Of a DNA stretch of 64,000 bases, positions 33,922-43,261 are shown one piece after another (position 1 is the first letter of the stretch; every line of letters starts with the position of its first letter). The notes beneath the pieces are model-generated. The model saw only the letters and a list, made by a program, of their open reading frames with translations. It was not told where the DNA came from and searched no databases. Source of the DNA: a virus. Location: the IMG/VR virus record IMGVR_UViG_3300033997_000136, positions 1 through 64,000 of that record; one strand, given 5' to 3'. The position numbers and the translations under genes are program-made.

Positions 33922-36867
33922 CTATACGTTGATTTGTTCTTGATGTGGTAAGAACTCAACAATCACACCATCGATAATACTAATCGTACCATCACCTAAT
34001 AAGGTTAGTGATTTTGCTAAGTTAATCTTACTATCAACATCGACAACAGTGACAATCTCAAAGTTGTTATCTGCACCACCTAAACCTGTAACCAAAACAT
34101 CGATAATCTCTGTTGTGGTTCCATTTCTTATTTCAGACACAATGTCGTTGATACGAATTGTTGTCTGTTGTAAGACCTTGGCGATTGCAGTACGAGCTAA
34201 TCGAGCTAATGGTTCACGCAAATCAAGATTCTTTAAATTCTCTTCTGTTAAGTAAAACGCAACAGAGAAGTTTTGTCGAGAATCAATCGTTGTAATGACA
34301 CCTTCTTTTACTCGAACACGCACATCACCGGCTGTGGTTTTTGGTGTATACCAAAGCTTCGTGTTTTCTAACAAATCTCGATTGTAACGAGGTATCTCAG
34401 ATGTGACCCACGCAACAAGTGTGTTGATAGAATCATCACGGTACAAGTTTGCAGCAGCATCCGTTGTAATCGTAAACAATCCTTCAAACAACACGACGTC
34501 CACTTGAACCATCATGCTACGAGAATGTTCATAAACAATATCACCGTTATCATCGTACTTGATATCACCAATCTCGTGTTCAAAGATAACGTGACCATTC
34601 TCATCCAACATCACATCGCCTTGATTGTGTTTTATTTGTCGACTGAGCTTTTGCGTAGCCGCATCGTAATACACAATATCAAAACCACGTTCATCGGTGA
34701 CATAAACCGTCCTATCCCATACCTTCGGAATATTCTCAGTATAACGTCGAGGTTCGCCACTACCCACAACAACACGACTACGATTCCACAGGTAATCCAG
34801 ATAACGACCAAATTGTATTGTCAGACGTTCCTGCACAACACCATACGCAGTTTCAGGGAGTAAGAAATACTTAGAGATTGTATCAATCTCTGAACGCGTC
34901 ATTCCTGTCACATTGTAATCACTGACACTGAATATCAGTTCAAACGAGGTGATAAGTTCAGCTAAGAAATTTCTATCCGCAGTATCTGCCATAAAGAAGT
35001 TCTTTACAGCAAGTTGATGTGTGGTGTTGATATCAAAATCAGTAACGACTCTAAATTCATACACACGTTCACCTTCCGCTGTTTTAGCAAGAAGCGTACC
35101 ATTTACGCCAGCGTACGATACATCGTTGCGCGGTTTAAATAATAACTGTGCATGGACTTGAGTATCCGCCATTGCTTTGACTATATCGCCAGAGATGGTA
35201 GCAACCACTAAGCGATAACCGTATGCCGTTTTCTCAATAGCCAGCGCACCAGATGCTAGTTGAAGTTGTAATGTTTCATTTTGTTGAATGAACTCACGAC
35301 GAACAACAGATGGTTTGTCCATGTAGTACGCACGACTGGTAAATTCGTTATCTGTTAAATCAAGAACCATGTGAAATGGATTGTAGTAATAATCTTTCGT
35401 TGAGTATTCATTGATAAGACTATCACCTTGCAACTGAGAAAGTCGGTCTATTTCAAACTGACTGACTAAACGAAGCACACCATCTTCTATGGTAAACAAA
35501 CTTCCTGATTTCATAACTAGCTTCTCACCCACGTCAATCACCGTAGGAGCACTTGCAATCGTCTCATACGTCGCTTGAAGCGTTTTAGCAACCACACCCA
35601 TAGGTGAGTTCACAATCGTCGAAGCAGGAGCAGGGAGCGCCTTTGTAGCTAAGAATATACGGTTTGTTAAATTATCTACATGACGAATCAGTTGATAATC
35701 ACGTTCCGCTAAATCCAATTCCAACTGTTTAAAGGATTTCTTCTCAGAGTTACCCACAGCACCGTATATCACTTGCTCGCGAAGCTCTTCAAAGGTTAAA
35801 CCGTTTGTACCACCTGTTAATATCGAATCAGAGAAATACGTCTTTGTTGGAATAGCTCGCCATGCATTGACGTAATTGTTGCCAAGTGCACTTAAATCAT
35901 TCCATGTGACATCAAACATACCAGGGCTGTAACGTTGTAAGTTAACGGTCACATCACCTAGCGTCGTATAAATGTCAACACGAATGTTACTCTTCACCAA
36001 CCCTTTCGTTAGATACACCTGAGGGATACGAACGTTAAGTTGACCTTCAAGTACACGAAGCACTGCAGTCACTCGGTTTTCATCATACACTTGGTCTGAA
36101 TGCGTCGTGTACATCTCAACCCACTCATCTGTATTGGTCCGATGGTAGACTCGTGCGTAGAAGAATTTATCAACCAACGTATAGGTTTTATTAAACCCTG
36201 TTGAAAGATTCATTTGGTCTGAAAAAGACGCATTGTTAAATTGCAGCAGTGGAATTTGAATGGCAATAATTTCTTGACCAACAAACGCAGTCATTGCTTC
36301 GGGTGCAATAAACGTGTAACTGTCTACAATGTTACTTTCGAGCGTTTGAATAGGCGATGGCTTCTCATTGTCATACATGACTTGAATAGCACCATGTGGC
36401 ATTACACGGATATCAATCGGGTATTGCAACGACAACACAATGTTGTCTACTCGAAAGAATGTATCTCGTGGTATGGTCACTTTACGAATACCACCATCAG
36501 CAATCGCCGCTTGTCGCACTTCTTGTGCTGGAACCATAATGGTAATAACCGTTTGACCTGGTGTGTCAAAACGGTCTTTGTAGTTTACATCACTCATGTG
36601 ACCATACAAGTCAGTCATGGTTTGAGATAAACTTGGATAGATGCGACGAGCAACGACTTCACCTCGCACAAGCGCAGCACAACTTGTCGCTGTAATCGCT
36701 TCAATACAAAATGGGAAAGGAGCTGCTGCTGATAAAACATCATATTCCGCATCAGACGGAGTTTGTGTGTTGTAGTGGTCAATAGCTCCATAAATCACAC
36801 GCTTTACAGCAGCAGGATTTGCACGCAAGTCAATACTTGCTTTAATAAGGTCAGCAACAGTTGTCAT
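33922..36867 (-). CDS. Large virion protein, probable baseplate wedge component
   Basis: 981 aa. The N-terminal 100 residues (helix, then a beta-rich part) and the many repeated beta-rich segments look like contractile-tail baseplate proteins of the T4 gp6/J type; the match is by overall character, not a decisive motif. The start is ATG 36867, overlapping the upstream stop by one base (TAATG); the GTG at 36879 lies inside the previous gene. Two-gene unit with 36867-37844. The size, lack of enzyme motifs and place among head/tail genes support a structural role. Which part of the virion is uncertain. Confidence 0.6.
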   Translation of the reverse strand: MTTVADLIKASIDLRANPAAVKRVIYGAIDHYNTQTPSDAEYDVLSAAAPFPFCIEAITATSCAALVRGEVVARRIYPSLSQTMTDLYGHMSDVNYKDRFDTPGQTVITIMVPAQEVRQAAIADGGIRKVTIPRDTFFRVDNIVLSLQYPIDIRVMPHGAIQVMYDNEKPSPIQTLESNIVDSYTFIAPEAMTAFVGQEIIAIQIPLLQFNNASFSDQMNLSTGFNKTYTLVDKFFYARVYHRTNTDEWVEMYTTHSDQVYDENRVTAVLRVLEGQLNVRIPQVYLTKGLVKSNIRVDIYTTLGDVTVNLQRYSPGMFDVTWNDLSALGNNYVNAWRAIPTKTYFSDSILTGGTNGLTFEELREQVIYGAVGNSEKKSFKQLELDLAERDYQLIRHVDNLTNRIFLATKALPAPASTIVNSPMGVVAKTLQATYETIASAPTVIDVGEKLVMKSGSLFTIEDGVLRLVSQFEIDRLSQLQGDSLINEYSTKDYYYNPFHMVLDLTDNEFTSRAYYMDKPSVVRREFIQQNETLQLQLASGALAIEKTAYGYRLVVATISGDIVKAMADTQVHAQLLFKPRNDVSYAGVNGTLLAKTAEGERVYEFRVVTDFDINTTHQLAVKNFFMADTADRNFLAELITSFELIFSVSDYNVTGMTRSEIDTISKYFLLPETAYGVVQERLTIQFGRYLDYLWNRSRVVVGSGEPRRYTENIPKVWDRTVYVTDERGFDIVYYDAATQKLSRQIKHNQGDVMLDENGHVIFEHEIGDIKYDDNGDIVYEHSRSMMVQVDVVLFEGLFTITTDAAANLYRDDSINTLVAWVTSEIPRYNRDLLENTKLWYTPKTTAGDVRVRVKEGVITTIDSRQNFSVAFYLTEENLKNLDLREPLARLARTAIAKVLQQTTIRINDIVSEIRNGTTTEIIDVLVTGLGGADNNFEIVTVVDVDSKINLAKSLTLLGDGTISIIDGVIVEFLPHQEQINV

Positions 36868-37844
36868 TATATCCACCACGTTATTTCACGAGTCACTAAG
36901 TCAATATGCGGATAACCACGCATACTCCCAGTTGTTGCTAATTCAAACGGAGTCATTTTACGATACGTTGCTTGACGAGAACCATCTCGCATTGCACCGT
37001 TAAACATACACACCGTTAAATTAAATTCTTCAAGCAATACAGGAACGTCATACTCCGCCCATAAACAATGGAATGGGATGGAGATTTGGTCCATGTTACG
37101 AATACCACCATCTTCACGGTTGTAATCCATAAACGCACCGGTGCTATCTGCCATTGGCACAGCACCAATCATGCAACCTATTTTAGATACATACCGTTTA
37201 TCTTCAGACAACACAATTCGCCAAATACGACCCCAGTAATCCATCTCACGAAGCATAGAGTGTTCTGGGTAAGGTGTCATGTCTCCTGTATACACTGCAC
37301 CTTGGTACGTCACCCAAGGAAGCATTAACTTACTTACTGGGTCACCACGTGTATTGGCAAAGTTCATGGTTAGCTGATACGTGCCATTTAGTTCAGCAAC
37401 GTCATCTGCCATAGACCACACTTCTTTACGAATCCCTTCTGGTGAAGTGTAATAGTTCATTGTCGCTTCAGGCCATCCGGTGCAGGAGATACATGTGTTG
37501 GTGATAATAGGAATAAAGGCTTGTTTGATGTCAAACAAATCACTCCCTATTTGTGCACCAATAATAGGGTCTAGCATACATCTTATAGCCCTGTATATCG
37601 ACTGTCGGTCGTCAGATAAAAGTGGCGTTAATTTTTGAACACCAGTGACATTGTCATGCGATAAATTCATACGAGGACGCGTTACCAACAACATCCCTTG
37701 CTCATCAGAGTTTTTTGGGAATAAAGTACCTACTCCTTGGTGGTCTAATCCCCAGAAAATATCTGTCAGTGCGGAATTGGGTCGACCAATGCCACTGGCG
37801 GAGACGATATCGTCTAGAATTGTTCTGTTGTCTACGTTACTCAT
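36867..37844 (-). CDS. Virion-associated hypothetical protein, 325 aa
   Basis: The first gene of the - strand pair ending at 33922; it shares its stop with the next start (TAATG), which implies coupled translation. The protein is beta-rich with many W, Y and M residues and looks globular. No recognised family. The ribosome site ATGAGG lies 11 bases before the ATG. Because of the tight coupling to a large structural protein, it is probably another baseplate or tail component. Only 29 bases separate it from the divergent 37874 gene, so promoters for both must overlap coding sequence. Confidence 0.62.
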   Translation of the reverse strand: MSNVDNRTILDDIVSASGIGRPNSALTDIFWGLDHQGVGTLFPKNSDEQGMLLVTRPRMNLSHDNVTGVQKLTPLLSDDRQSIYRAIRCMLDPIIGAQIGSDLFDIKQAFIPIITNTCISCTGWPEATMNYYTSPEGIRKEVWSMADDVAELNGTYQLTMNFANTRGDPVSKLMLPWVTYQGAVYTGDMTPYPEHSMLREMDYWGRIWRIVLSEDKRYVSKIGCMIGAVPMADSTGAFMDYNREDGGIRNMDQISIPFHCLWAEYDVPVLLEEFNLTVCMFNGAMRDGSRQATYRKMTPFELATTGSMRGYPHIDLVTREITWWI

Positions 37845-37873
37845 TTATTTTTTAACCTCATATGGAGTCTGTG

Positions 37874-39007
37874 ATGAGCACCAATAAAAGTACCTACGAG
37901 ATAGTGACTGACTTGGCTTATTTCTTAAGTCAACACTCAGGAAACTCGTTAATCGAATATACAGCCCCGGCGCGCGCTATGCCCATCACACAAGTGGATA
38001 CTCGCGCAGGCCAACTTCCTTACATTGAATCTGTTCTTCATTCGATGGTTAGCATTTATGCAGGATATTACTTACAAGCATGGCAGTTGTCATTGAATGT
38101 AGGTAATGTGGATGTAATTCGTACACTGGATAAACTGAATCCAAACCGTGACCCACTGTCTGGTGTAAAAGGTGGTCGTTTAGGTGGCTTTACGTTACAA
38201 CACGACATGTCAGCGTTACCGTTTGGCGTCGAGTCTGTTTATCCACCTAAAGCAGATAACTACACTCAGAAAAATCAATCACTGGCCGCAACACTGGGTG
38301 AAGCCGGTGCACAAGAACCACAGTCTGCTCAAATTGACCGTGACTTCTTAAAACAGCATAACGAAAACGCAAATCTATCGGTAGGTAAGATTTTATCTTT
38401 AACGGTAGAAAGTGAAAACGGTGCTAAAGCGGCTATTCCTGTGTTGGTTCAGTTGCAAGTTAGCAACGTTCAACCTGCTCTGATGGTTCATACATTAACG
38501 CTGAGCTATAAAGAAGATAAGACGCTGACAAGTCGTTTCCGCGAATGGCGTGCAGGTATGATTTCAGGCATCAACGATTTATTGTTCTGTGATGACTTGA
38601 TTCTTGAATACCGTAAAAATCTTCATGCAGATAAAGATGGTCATTTCCGTCAACGTCAACGTGCTTCGTCAAAGAACACAGCTGCTGCTATTTTAAGTGG
38701 CACACCATCTGTGGGCACTGCATCGTCTATTTATGTGATGGTTCAACAAACTGCATCTGAGTTAGAATTAAAACTCAAAGGCCGTTTGTCTGATTTCAGA
38801 ACACGTGAAAAGTTATTCGATGAAACCAAAGGTATGTTGTTGGTTGTTATCGATGACGAGTGGCAACGTGTTACGGTATACCATCGTTCTATTGAACGTC
38901 CGACTGAAGTCAGCGTCAAAGAAATTCAACGCAAGAACAAACAAAACGGTCCTGACATTCTGGAAGTATTGAATCAATACAACCAGCGTCAAAGTCCTGT
39001 GATTTAA
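37874..39007 (+). CDS. Probable virion protein, 377 aa
   Basis: The first gene of a long + strand unit running to 51125. ATG 37874 is chosen, with TGGAG 8 bases before it, over ATG 37862. The protein has a helical N-terminal region, a polar middle with many Q and N residues, and a beta-rich C-terminal part. The family is not recognised. The three genes 37874, 39019 and 39903 are tightly packed (11-base gap, then a 4-base overlap), directly before an internal head protein gene, so a head or neck role is likely but not shown. Confidence 0.65.
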   Translation: MSTNKSTYEIVTDLAYFLSQHSGNSLIEYTAPARAMPITQVDTRAGQLPYIESVLHSMVSIYAGYYLQAWQLSLNVGNVDVIRTLDKLNPNRDPLSGVKGGRLGGFTLQHDMSALPFGVESVYPPKADNYTQKNQSLAATLGEAGAQEPQSAQIDRDFLKQHNENANLSVGKILSLTVESENGAKAAIPVLVQLQVSNVQPALMVHTLTLSYKEDKTLTSRFREWRAGMISGINDLLFCDDLILEYRKNLHADKDGHFRQRQRASSKNTAAAILSGTPSVGTASSIYVMVQQTASELELKLKGRLSDFRTREKLFDETKGMLLVVIDDEWQRVTVYHRSIERPTEVSVKEIQRKNKQNGPDILEVLNQYNQRQSPVI

Positions 39008-39018
39008 CGGAGTATCTC

Positions 39019-39906
39019 ATGATTCAAGCATTTATCAGCACCATCCTCCCTGTCATCGATAAACGGAAGTTTTTAAGTGACATTGAAGATGCTCGCAAAA
39101 TTGTAGAAGACACCGTTGCTGTTCTTGCGATGGCTTCGTCTACCTATGCAAACTACCGCTTTGCAAGTAAACCAGTGGCTCAGTTTGAACGTGTATTCCA
39201 AGCACAGGTGAAAACCAAACTGCGTGGTAACCACATTCAGTTGGTGCATCAACTGTTAACAAAAACAAAAGCATGTTTAGCAGTTGTTGAACGTTTAGCT
39301 AAAGAGAGCAATAGTGATATTGTTCGTGCTGAATTGTCCTTCGCTAAATTGCAATTAGTTCAGTATGTATCGGCTACGACATTTGCCTGTCGTTATATCC
39401 GTAAGCATGTGCTTTGGGTAACACATGCTGAAACAAACCTAATTCGTCAATCGACGTTAGTCGGTAAAGAGTTGACGAAAGGTGAAGCGGAGTGGCTACG
39501 TACCAACGAAGGTAAATTCATTCAGGTGATGAACGCGTTTGATCACTCTCCATCTGAATTGGAATCTATCTTAAAAGCTATTCCAGATGTGACAGCAAAC
39601 GAAGACAATGCGGATGCGGTTGCAGCATCAACGGGTCGTAGTTTGTTAGACCCACTGAATCTGGTGCGCGTAGGGTTTACATTTAACCCAATCTATCACT
39701 TGCGTTTAGCCTGGGAAGATTACAAGTTCACTCAGTACGAAGAAATGAAGGAAGACCGTCGTCTTCTGGAGTATCGTTTAGAGGACTTGCGTAACGCCAA
39801 AAACGGTGAAGAGAATCCTACGCTGGATAAAGCTATTGAGCATTATCAAGAACTGGTGTCCGACCTCACCTTTAAGATTAACAAAATGGAGAGGGATGCA
39901 GCATGA
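39019..39906 (+). CDS. Probable virion protein, 295 aa, helical
   Basis: A largely helical, lysine-rich protein with a C-terminal heptad-like region (about 240-295) that may form a coiled coil. CGGAG precedes the ATG and its stop overlaps the start of the following gene by ATGA. No family is recognised. The helical, basic composition is like the internal head proteins nearby, but it lacks their N-terminal QAF motif. Confidence 0.65.
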   Translation: MIQAFISTILPVIDKRKFLSDIEDARKIVEDTVAVLAMASSTYANYRFASKPVAQFERVFQAQVKTKLRGNHIQLVHQLLTKTKACLAVVERLAKESNSDIVRAELSFAKLQLVQYVSATTFACRYIRKHVLWVTHAETNLIRQSTLVGKELTKGEAEWLRTNEGKFIQVMNAFDHSPSELESILKAIPDVTANEDNADAVAASTGRSLLDPLNLVRVGFTFNPIYHLRLAWEDYKFTQYEEMKEDRRLLEYRLEDLRNAKNGEENPTLDKAIEHYQELVSDLTFKINKMERDAA

Positions 39907-40454
39907 GCCAAGTGATGTATCCTACTGGTTACGTCGCGACCCCTGAAGTTAATCTTCGTCCATTTCGTAAGATGGACATTCCATTAAACCAAGATGGTGA
40001 TGAAGGCGTTAAGAAGTTATTTAACGCTTGGCAATCTAAAGAGTCGCTTCACAGTGACCGTTTAGAATTTGCTCGTCAAGCTGTTTTGTGTTTTAATCGT
40101 TTAGTGGGTCACTTCCCGTTTTTCTATGGTGTACAGGTCAATACCTATGGGACCAATGATTACCGTGCGAAGTTCTTAAACGACGTGTTAGAGTTTGTAG
40201 AAACAGGTGCGTGTAAAATGCAACCTATTAACTACATTCTATTGATAGGTGAACCGGTTCGAGATGGGCGCATTGTAACACCAAATGCATCTATTCGGTT
40301 ACCCGGTGCATTGACAACGGTCAAATACCGTCAGAATAAGTTTATTGCAAAATGGCTTAGTCATGATATGGGTTTAGACCACTTTATCCAAACACTGTAT
40401 GTCTGGTTTGGTAATACGGTTAGTAAATCAGATGTAGGTCCAAAGAATCTTTGA
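39903..40454 (+). CDS. Probable virion protein, 183 aa
   Basis: Starts inside the previous stop (ATGA) and has GAGGGA upstream. The protein is compact, mixed alpha/beta, without membrane segments or catalytic motifs. A translational coupling chain links it to 37874 and 39019. It precedes a short palindrome-rich gap and an internal head protein gene. Neck, tail or head completion proteins have this size, but the sequence gives no proof. Confidence 0.65.
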   Translation: MSQVMYPTGYVATPEVNLRPFRKMDIPLNQDGDEGVKKLFNAWQSKESLHSDRLEFARQAVLCFNRLVGHFPFFYGVQVNTYGTNDYRAKFLNDVLEFVETGACKMQPINYILLIGEPVRDGRIVTPNASIRLPGALTTVKYRQNKFIAKWLSHDMGLDHFIQTLYVWFGNTVSKSDVGPKNL

Positions 40455-40457
40455 AAT

Positions 40458-40502
40458 CTCATGATGAGATGACATTGATAGTATGTTGAACATTCGAATG
40501 TT
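40458..40502. promoter_or_regulatory. Palindromes ahead of internal head protein gene
   Basis: TCTCATGATGAGA (40458-40470) and the perfect palindrome AACATTCGAATGTT (40489-40502) lie in the 86-base gap before the 40541 gene. They could be a terminator and operator, or RNA structures controlling a highly expressed gene. Confidence 0.45.
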
Positions 40503-40540
40503 GTTTCAACTTTAAATTGCAATTTACTGGAGTAAAATTT

Positions 40541-41833
40541 ATGACATTATTCGCACAAGCGTTTAGCCAGCAATCTGCTGAACCGGAACTGGTTGAAGGT
40601 CAAGAAGATTTAGCAACTGTTGCCCAGCTGGAAGAAGACAATGGCGAGCTGGTTGAAGCCGCTGCCGAAGTCGAAAAAGAAGCCAACATGCAATCTGACC
40701 TGGAAGAGCGCGTTGAAGTTGCTGAAGAAATCCAAACTACACTGCAGGGCATGGTTTCTGCTGGTGAAGGTATGGACCGTCGTACTGCTTTGGCCTACCA
40801 ACAAGCCTTTAAAGGTCTGATTGGTACTGTGTTACCTAACCCGGTCGGTACTGTTGAAAACTTTGGCGGTGACGCCCAGCGTTTAGAAGCTACTAAGCGC
40901 ACTCTGCAAGGTATCGCTGATACCCTGAAGAAAATCTGGGAAGCCATCAAAGCTGCCGTAGTTCGTGGTATCGCTGCCATTAAAGATTTCTTCGCCAAAC
41001 TGTTCGGTGGCACTGACTCGCTGAAAAAGCGTGCAGAAGCTCTGCGTAAGAAAATCGCTGATGCTAAATCTGAAGGTAAAGAAGCTCCTTCTGAGAAAAT
41101 CAAAGTGTCTGGCGGTGTACGTCTGCACGTTAGCGGTTCTATGGAACCAAGCGCAGTTAAAACTGGTTTAGCATTGGCTGCCAACGAAATCTCTGAAACA
41201 GCCAACAAGTTGTTAGAAGGTGCTGGTGATTATTACCAAACCCTGGCCAAAGATTTGAAGTCAACCAACGAATCAGTGGTTGAAAAGTTCATCAGCAAAG
41301 GCACTAAGAACAACATTGATAAATCAGTTGCTTCTCTGGGTTCAGCTGTATCATTGGCTCTTCGCATGAAAGGCAAACCATTGCCAGGCGGTAAGGCTAT
41401 CATTGTTGAAGTAGGTTCAAACAGCGAAGAAGAGAAATCTTTAGCTGGCAAAATCTACATCGGCGATGCACCGAAGGCTGAGTGGAAAGAATCTACCGAA
41501 GTAGCTGCACCATCTCTGGCTGATTTAGAAGCGATGTTAACCAGCATCGAATCGATGATCGCTAAAATGGAAGGCGAGAAGAAAGATGCTGAGAAATTAG
41601 CTTCTGACCGTGACGCCGCCATCAAAGCTGGTGACGAACTGATCAAAGCTGGTGAAGCTGGTAAGTTATCTCAGTCATGGGACCAGGCTAAACTGTCTGC
41701 TGCTCTGCGTCTGACTAACATGTCTTTCAACCGCACTCTGTCTTCTCTGAACAGCTACCTGTTCGGTGTGAGCCGTGCTGGTCTGCAGTACGTTGATAGC
41801 TGTGTATCTTCTTACAAGAAGAAAGCAGCTTAA
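40541..41833 (+). CDS. Internal head protein, codon-optimised
   Basis: 430 aa, acidic N-terminus then helical. MTLFAQAFSQQ at the start is shared with the 31295 and 29459 proteins. TTLQGMV (66-72) recurs in the next protein (58-64). An amphipathic stretch (about 130-156) precedes KKRAEALRKKI. A-x-E sites (for example AEE at 61-63) could be prohead protease cuts. Unlike most of its neighbours the gene uses many CTG and GCC codons, as the capsid gene does, indicating very high expression. ATG 40541 has GGAG before it. It is followed by a terminator. Confidence 0.72.
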   Translation: MTLFAQAFSQQSAEPELVEGQEDLATVAQLEEDNGELVEAAAEVEKEANMQSDLEERVEVAEEIQTTLQGMVSAGEGMDRRTALAYQQAFKGLIGTVLPNPVGTVENFGGDAQRLEATKRTLQGIADTLKKIWEAIKAAVVRGIAAIKDFFAKLFGGTDSLKKRAEALRKKIADAKSEGKEAPSEKIKVSGGVRLHVSGSMEPSAVKTGLALAANEISETANKLLEGAGDYYQTLAKDLKSTNESVVEKFISKGTKNNIDKSVASLGSAVSLALRMKGKPLPGGKAIIVEVGSNSEEEKSLAGKIYIGDAPKAEWKESTEVAAPSLADLEAMLTSIESMIAKMEGEKKDAEKLASDRDAAIKAGDELIKAGEAGKLSQSWDQAKLSAALRLTNMSFNRTLSSLNSYLFGVSRAGLQYVDSCVSSYKKKAA

Positions 41834-41874
41834 GTAACGACTTACTGATTCGGTAATACGAAGAAGTGTAAGAG

Positions 41875-41904
41875 CACTCAGGGGCAACCCTGAGTGTTTT
41901 TATT
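41875..41904 (+). terminator. Intrinsic terminator
   Basis: CACTCAGGG and CCCTGAGTG form a 9 bp stem around GCAA, followed by TTTTTATTCG. It ends the internal head protein message. Confidence 0.82.
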
Positions 41905-41935
41905 CGTCATTTTAGTTGACTTGGAGTTTAGTGCG

Positions 41936-43177
41936 ATGACATTTTCTACTGACGAATTAACACATGCTGAACTAATAGCTCCTCAAGTGCAGGGTGCTGT
42001 TCATGAGGCAGACATGTTATCAGAAACATTTGAGCAAAGCTGCACTGTGTTGTCTGAATTAAATACCCCTGATGAATTGTCTCTGCAATCACGTCGTCTT
42101 TGTCACACTACTCTGCAAGGTATGGTTCATCATCACGGTTTAGATATAACACTGCAGTTTGAGAACACAGACGGTAGTTTAAAAGAAACAGCTACTCGTA
42201 TCAGCATTAGTGCAGCAAAAGCAATCGTCGCTGCAGGTGAGATGGCGTGGGGTAATCTTGCAGACATGTATGTTCGTAGTCTAGCAGATACAACAACAAT
42301 TCGTGGTTACTTGAGTAAATTAAATAATCGCATGGATTATACTCAAGGAAAAGAACAAGGCGATGAGGTGTTAACCTTTAAAGGGTTATGGTACACGTTA
42401 AGCGTAGATGGTAAGAATCCACGTGATGCTCGTGATATTCTACTTAACATCAATCGCATGACAGAAACATGTGATGCAGTTCTTAACAAATGGACTAAGG
42501 AAATTGAAACGGCTGGTAATTTATTTTTAAAGGTAGTAAAGAAATACGACCCTGCTGAAATGAATAGCGAGTTAGTTTTACGTGACTTAGTACAAGCTGC
42601 TGAGAAGTTAGACTTTGGTTATCTGCAACGTATTTTAAAAGTAAACAAAATCACAGACCCTCGTTATGAAGGTCATGTGTACAAGAGTGAACCTTTAAGT
42701 GGTGATTACTCATTGTTTATTTATCGTCCTGATTTATTTGTGTCTACTAAAGCAGATACTGTAAAACGCGCTGTATCGCTTCGTCGTCGCACATTTAAAA
42801 TACAGCGAACTCATCCCACCTATCGTGTAAAACTCGATGAGGTGAAGATACAGGCGCTTTCGGTGGATGATGTCGCAGAGATACGTGAATCGATTAAAAA
42901 GCTAATGGATGTGTTAGAAAGTTATGACCGCAGTGGACGTGGTAAGGCGATAGTGAAGATTGGTGAACAGATTCAAGGTCATCTTAAGAACGAGATGAAT
43001 TTCCTTGAACGAAATGTAGAGTTTCTTTCTGGGAACTACACAGCCAGTGTGTATCGTTTTTCAAATGCATACATGCGCTGGGCATCCGACCCAATGAGTG
43101 GATTGATTTCACAAGCCATGGCATTAAGTCGTGCCGCAATTAAAGTGTGTAACGCAAGTTTATCAGCTTATCAATAA
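41936..43177 (+). CDS. Internal head protein paralogue
   Basis: 413 aa, helical. TTLQGMV (58-64) matches residues 66-72 of the 40541 protein in a similar position, and a SAAKAIVAAGEMAWGNLA helix follows, comparable with the amphipathic region there. It lacks the QAF N-terminus. ATG 41936 follows TTGGAG; an earlier start at 41894 is inside the terminator tail. Codon use is ordinary, so it is probably made in lower amount than its neighbour. Flanked by terminators. Assignment as an inner-body protein is from the shared motif, helical content and position. Confidence 0.65.
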   Translation: MTFSTDELTHAELIAPQVQGAVHEADMLSETFEQSCTVLSELNTPDELSLQSRRLCHTTLQGMVHHHGLDITLQFENTDGSLKETATRISISAAKAIVAAGEMAWGNLADMYVRSLADTTTIRGYLSKLNNRMDYTQGKEQGDEVLTFKGLWYTLSVDGKNPRDARDILLNINRMTETCDAVLNKWTKEIETAGNLFLKVVKKYDPAEMNSELVLRDLVQAAEKLDFGYLQRILKVNKITDPRYEGHVYKSEPLSGDYSLFIYRPDLFVSTKADTVKRAVSLRRRTFKIQRTHPTYRVKLDEVKIQALSVDDVAEIRESIKKLMDVLESYDRSGRGKAIVKIGEQIQGHLKNEMNFLERNVEFLSGNYTASVYRFSNAYMRWASDPMSGLISQAMALSRAAIKVCNASLSAYQ

Positions 43178-43181
43178 AACT

Positions 43182-43211
43182 AAGGAGGGCGTTTGCCCTC
43201 CTTTTTATTTC
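43182..43211 (+). terminator. Intrinsic terminator
   Basis: AAGGAGGGC and GCCCTCCTT form a 9 bp stem around GTTT, followed by TTTATTTCC. Confidence 0.82.
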
Positions 43212-43261
43212 CGATAGGTGGGCGGGATGGTATGTAATCGACTTAAACTGAGGGATTGTTC

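Noticed and set aside
40795-41208. Antisense frame of 137 codons in the internal head protein gene
   Set aside because: A codon shadow of a gene with strong codon bias; no start signal and no conserved features.
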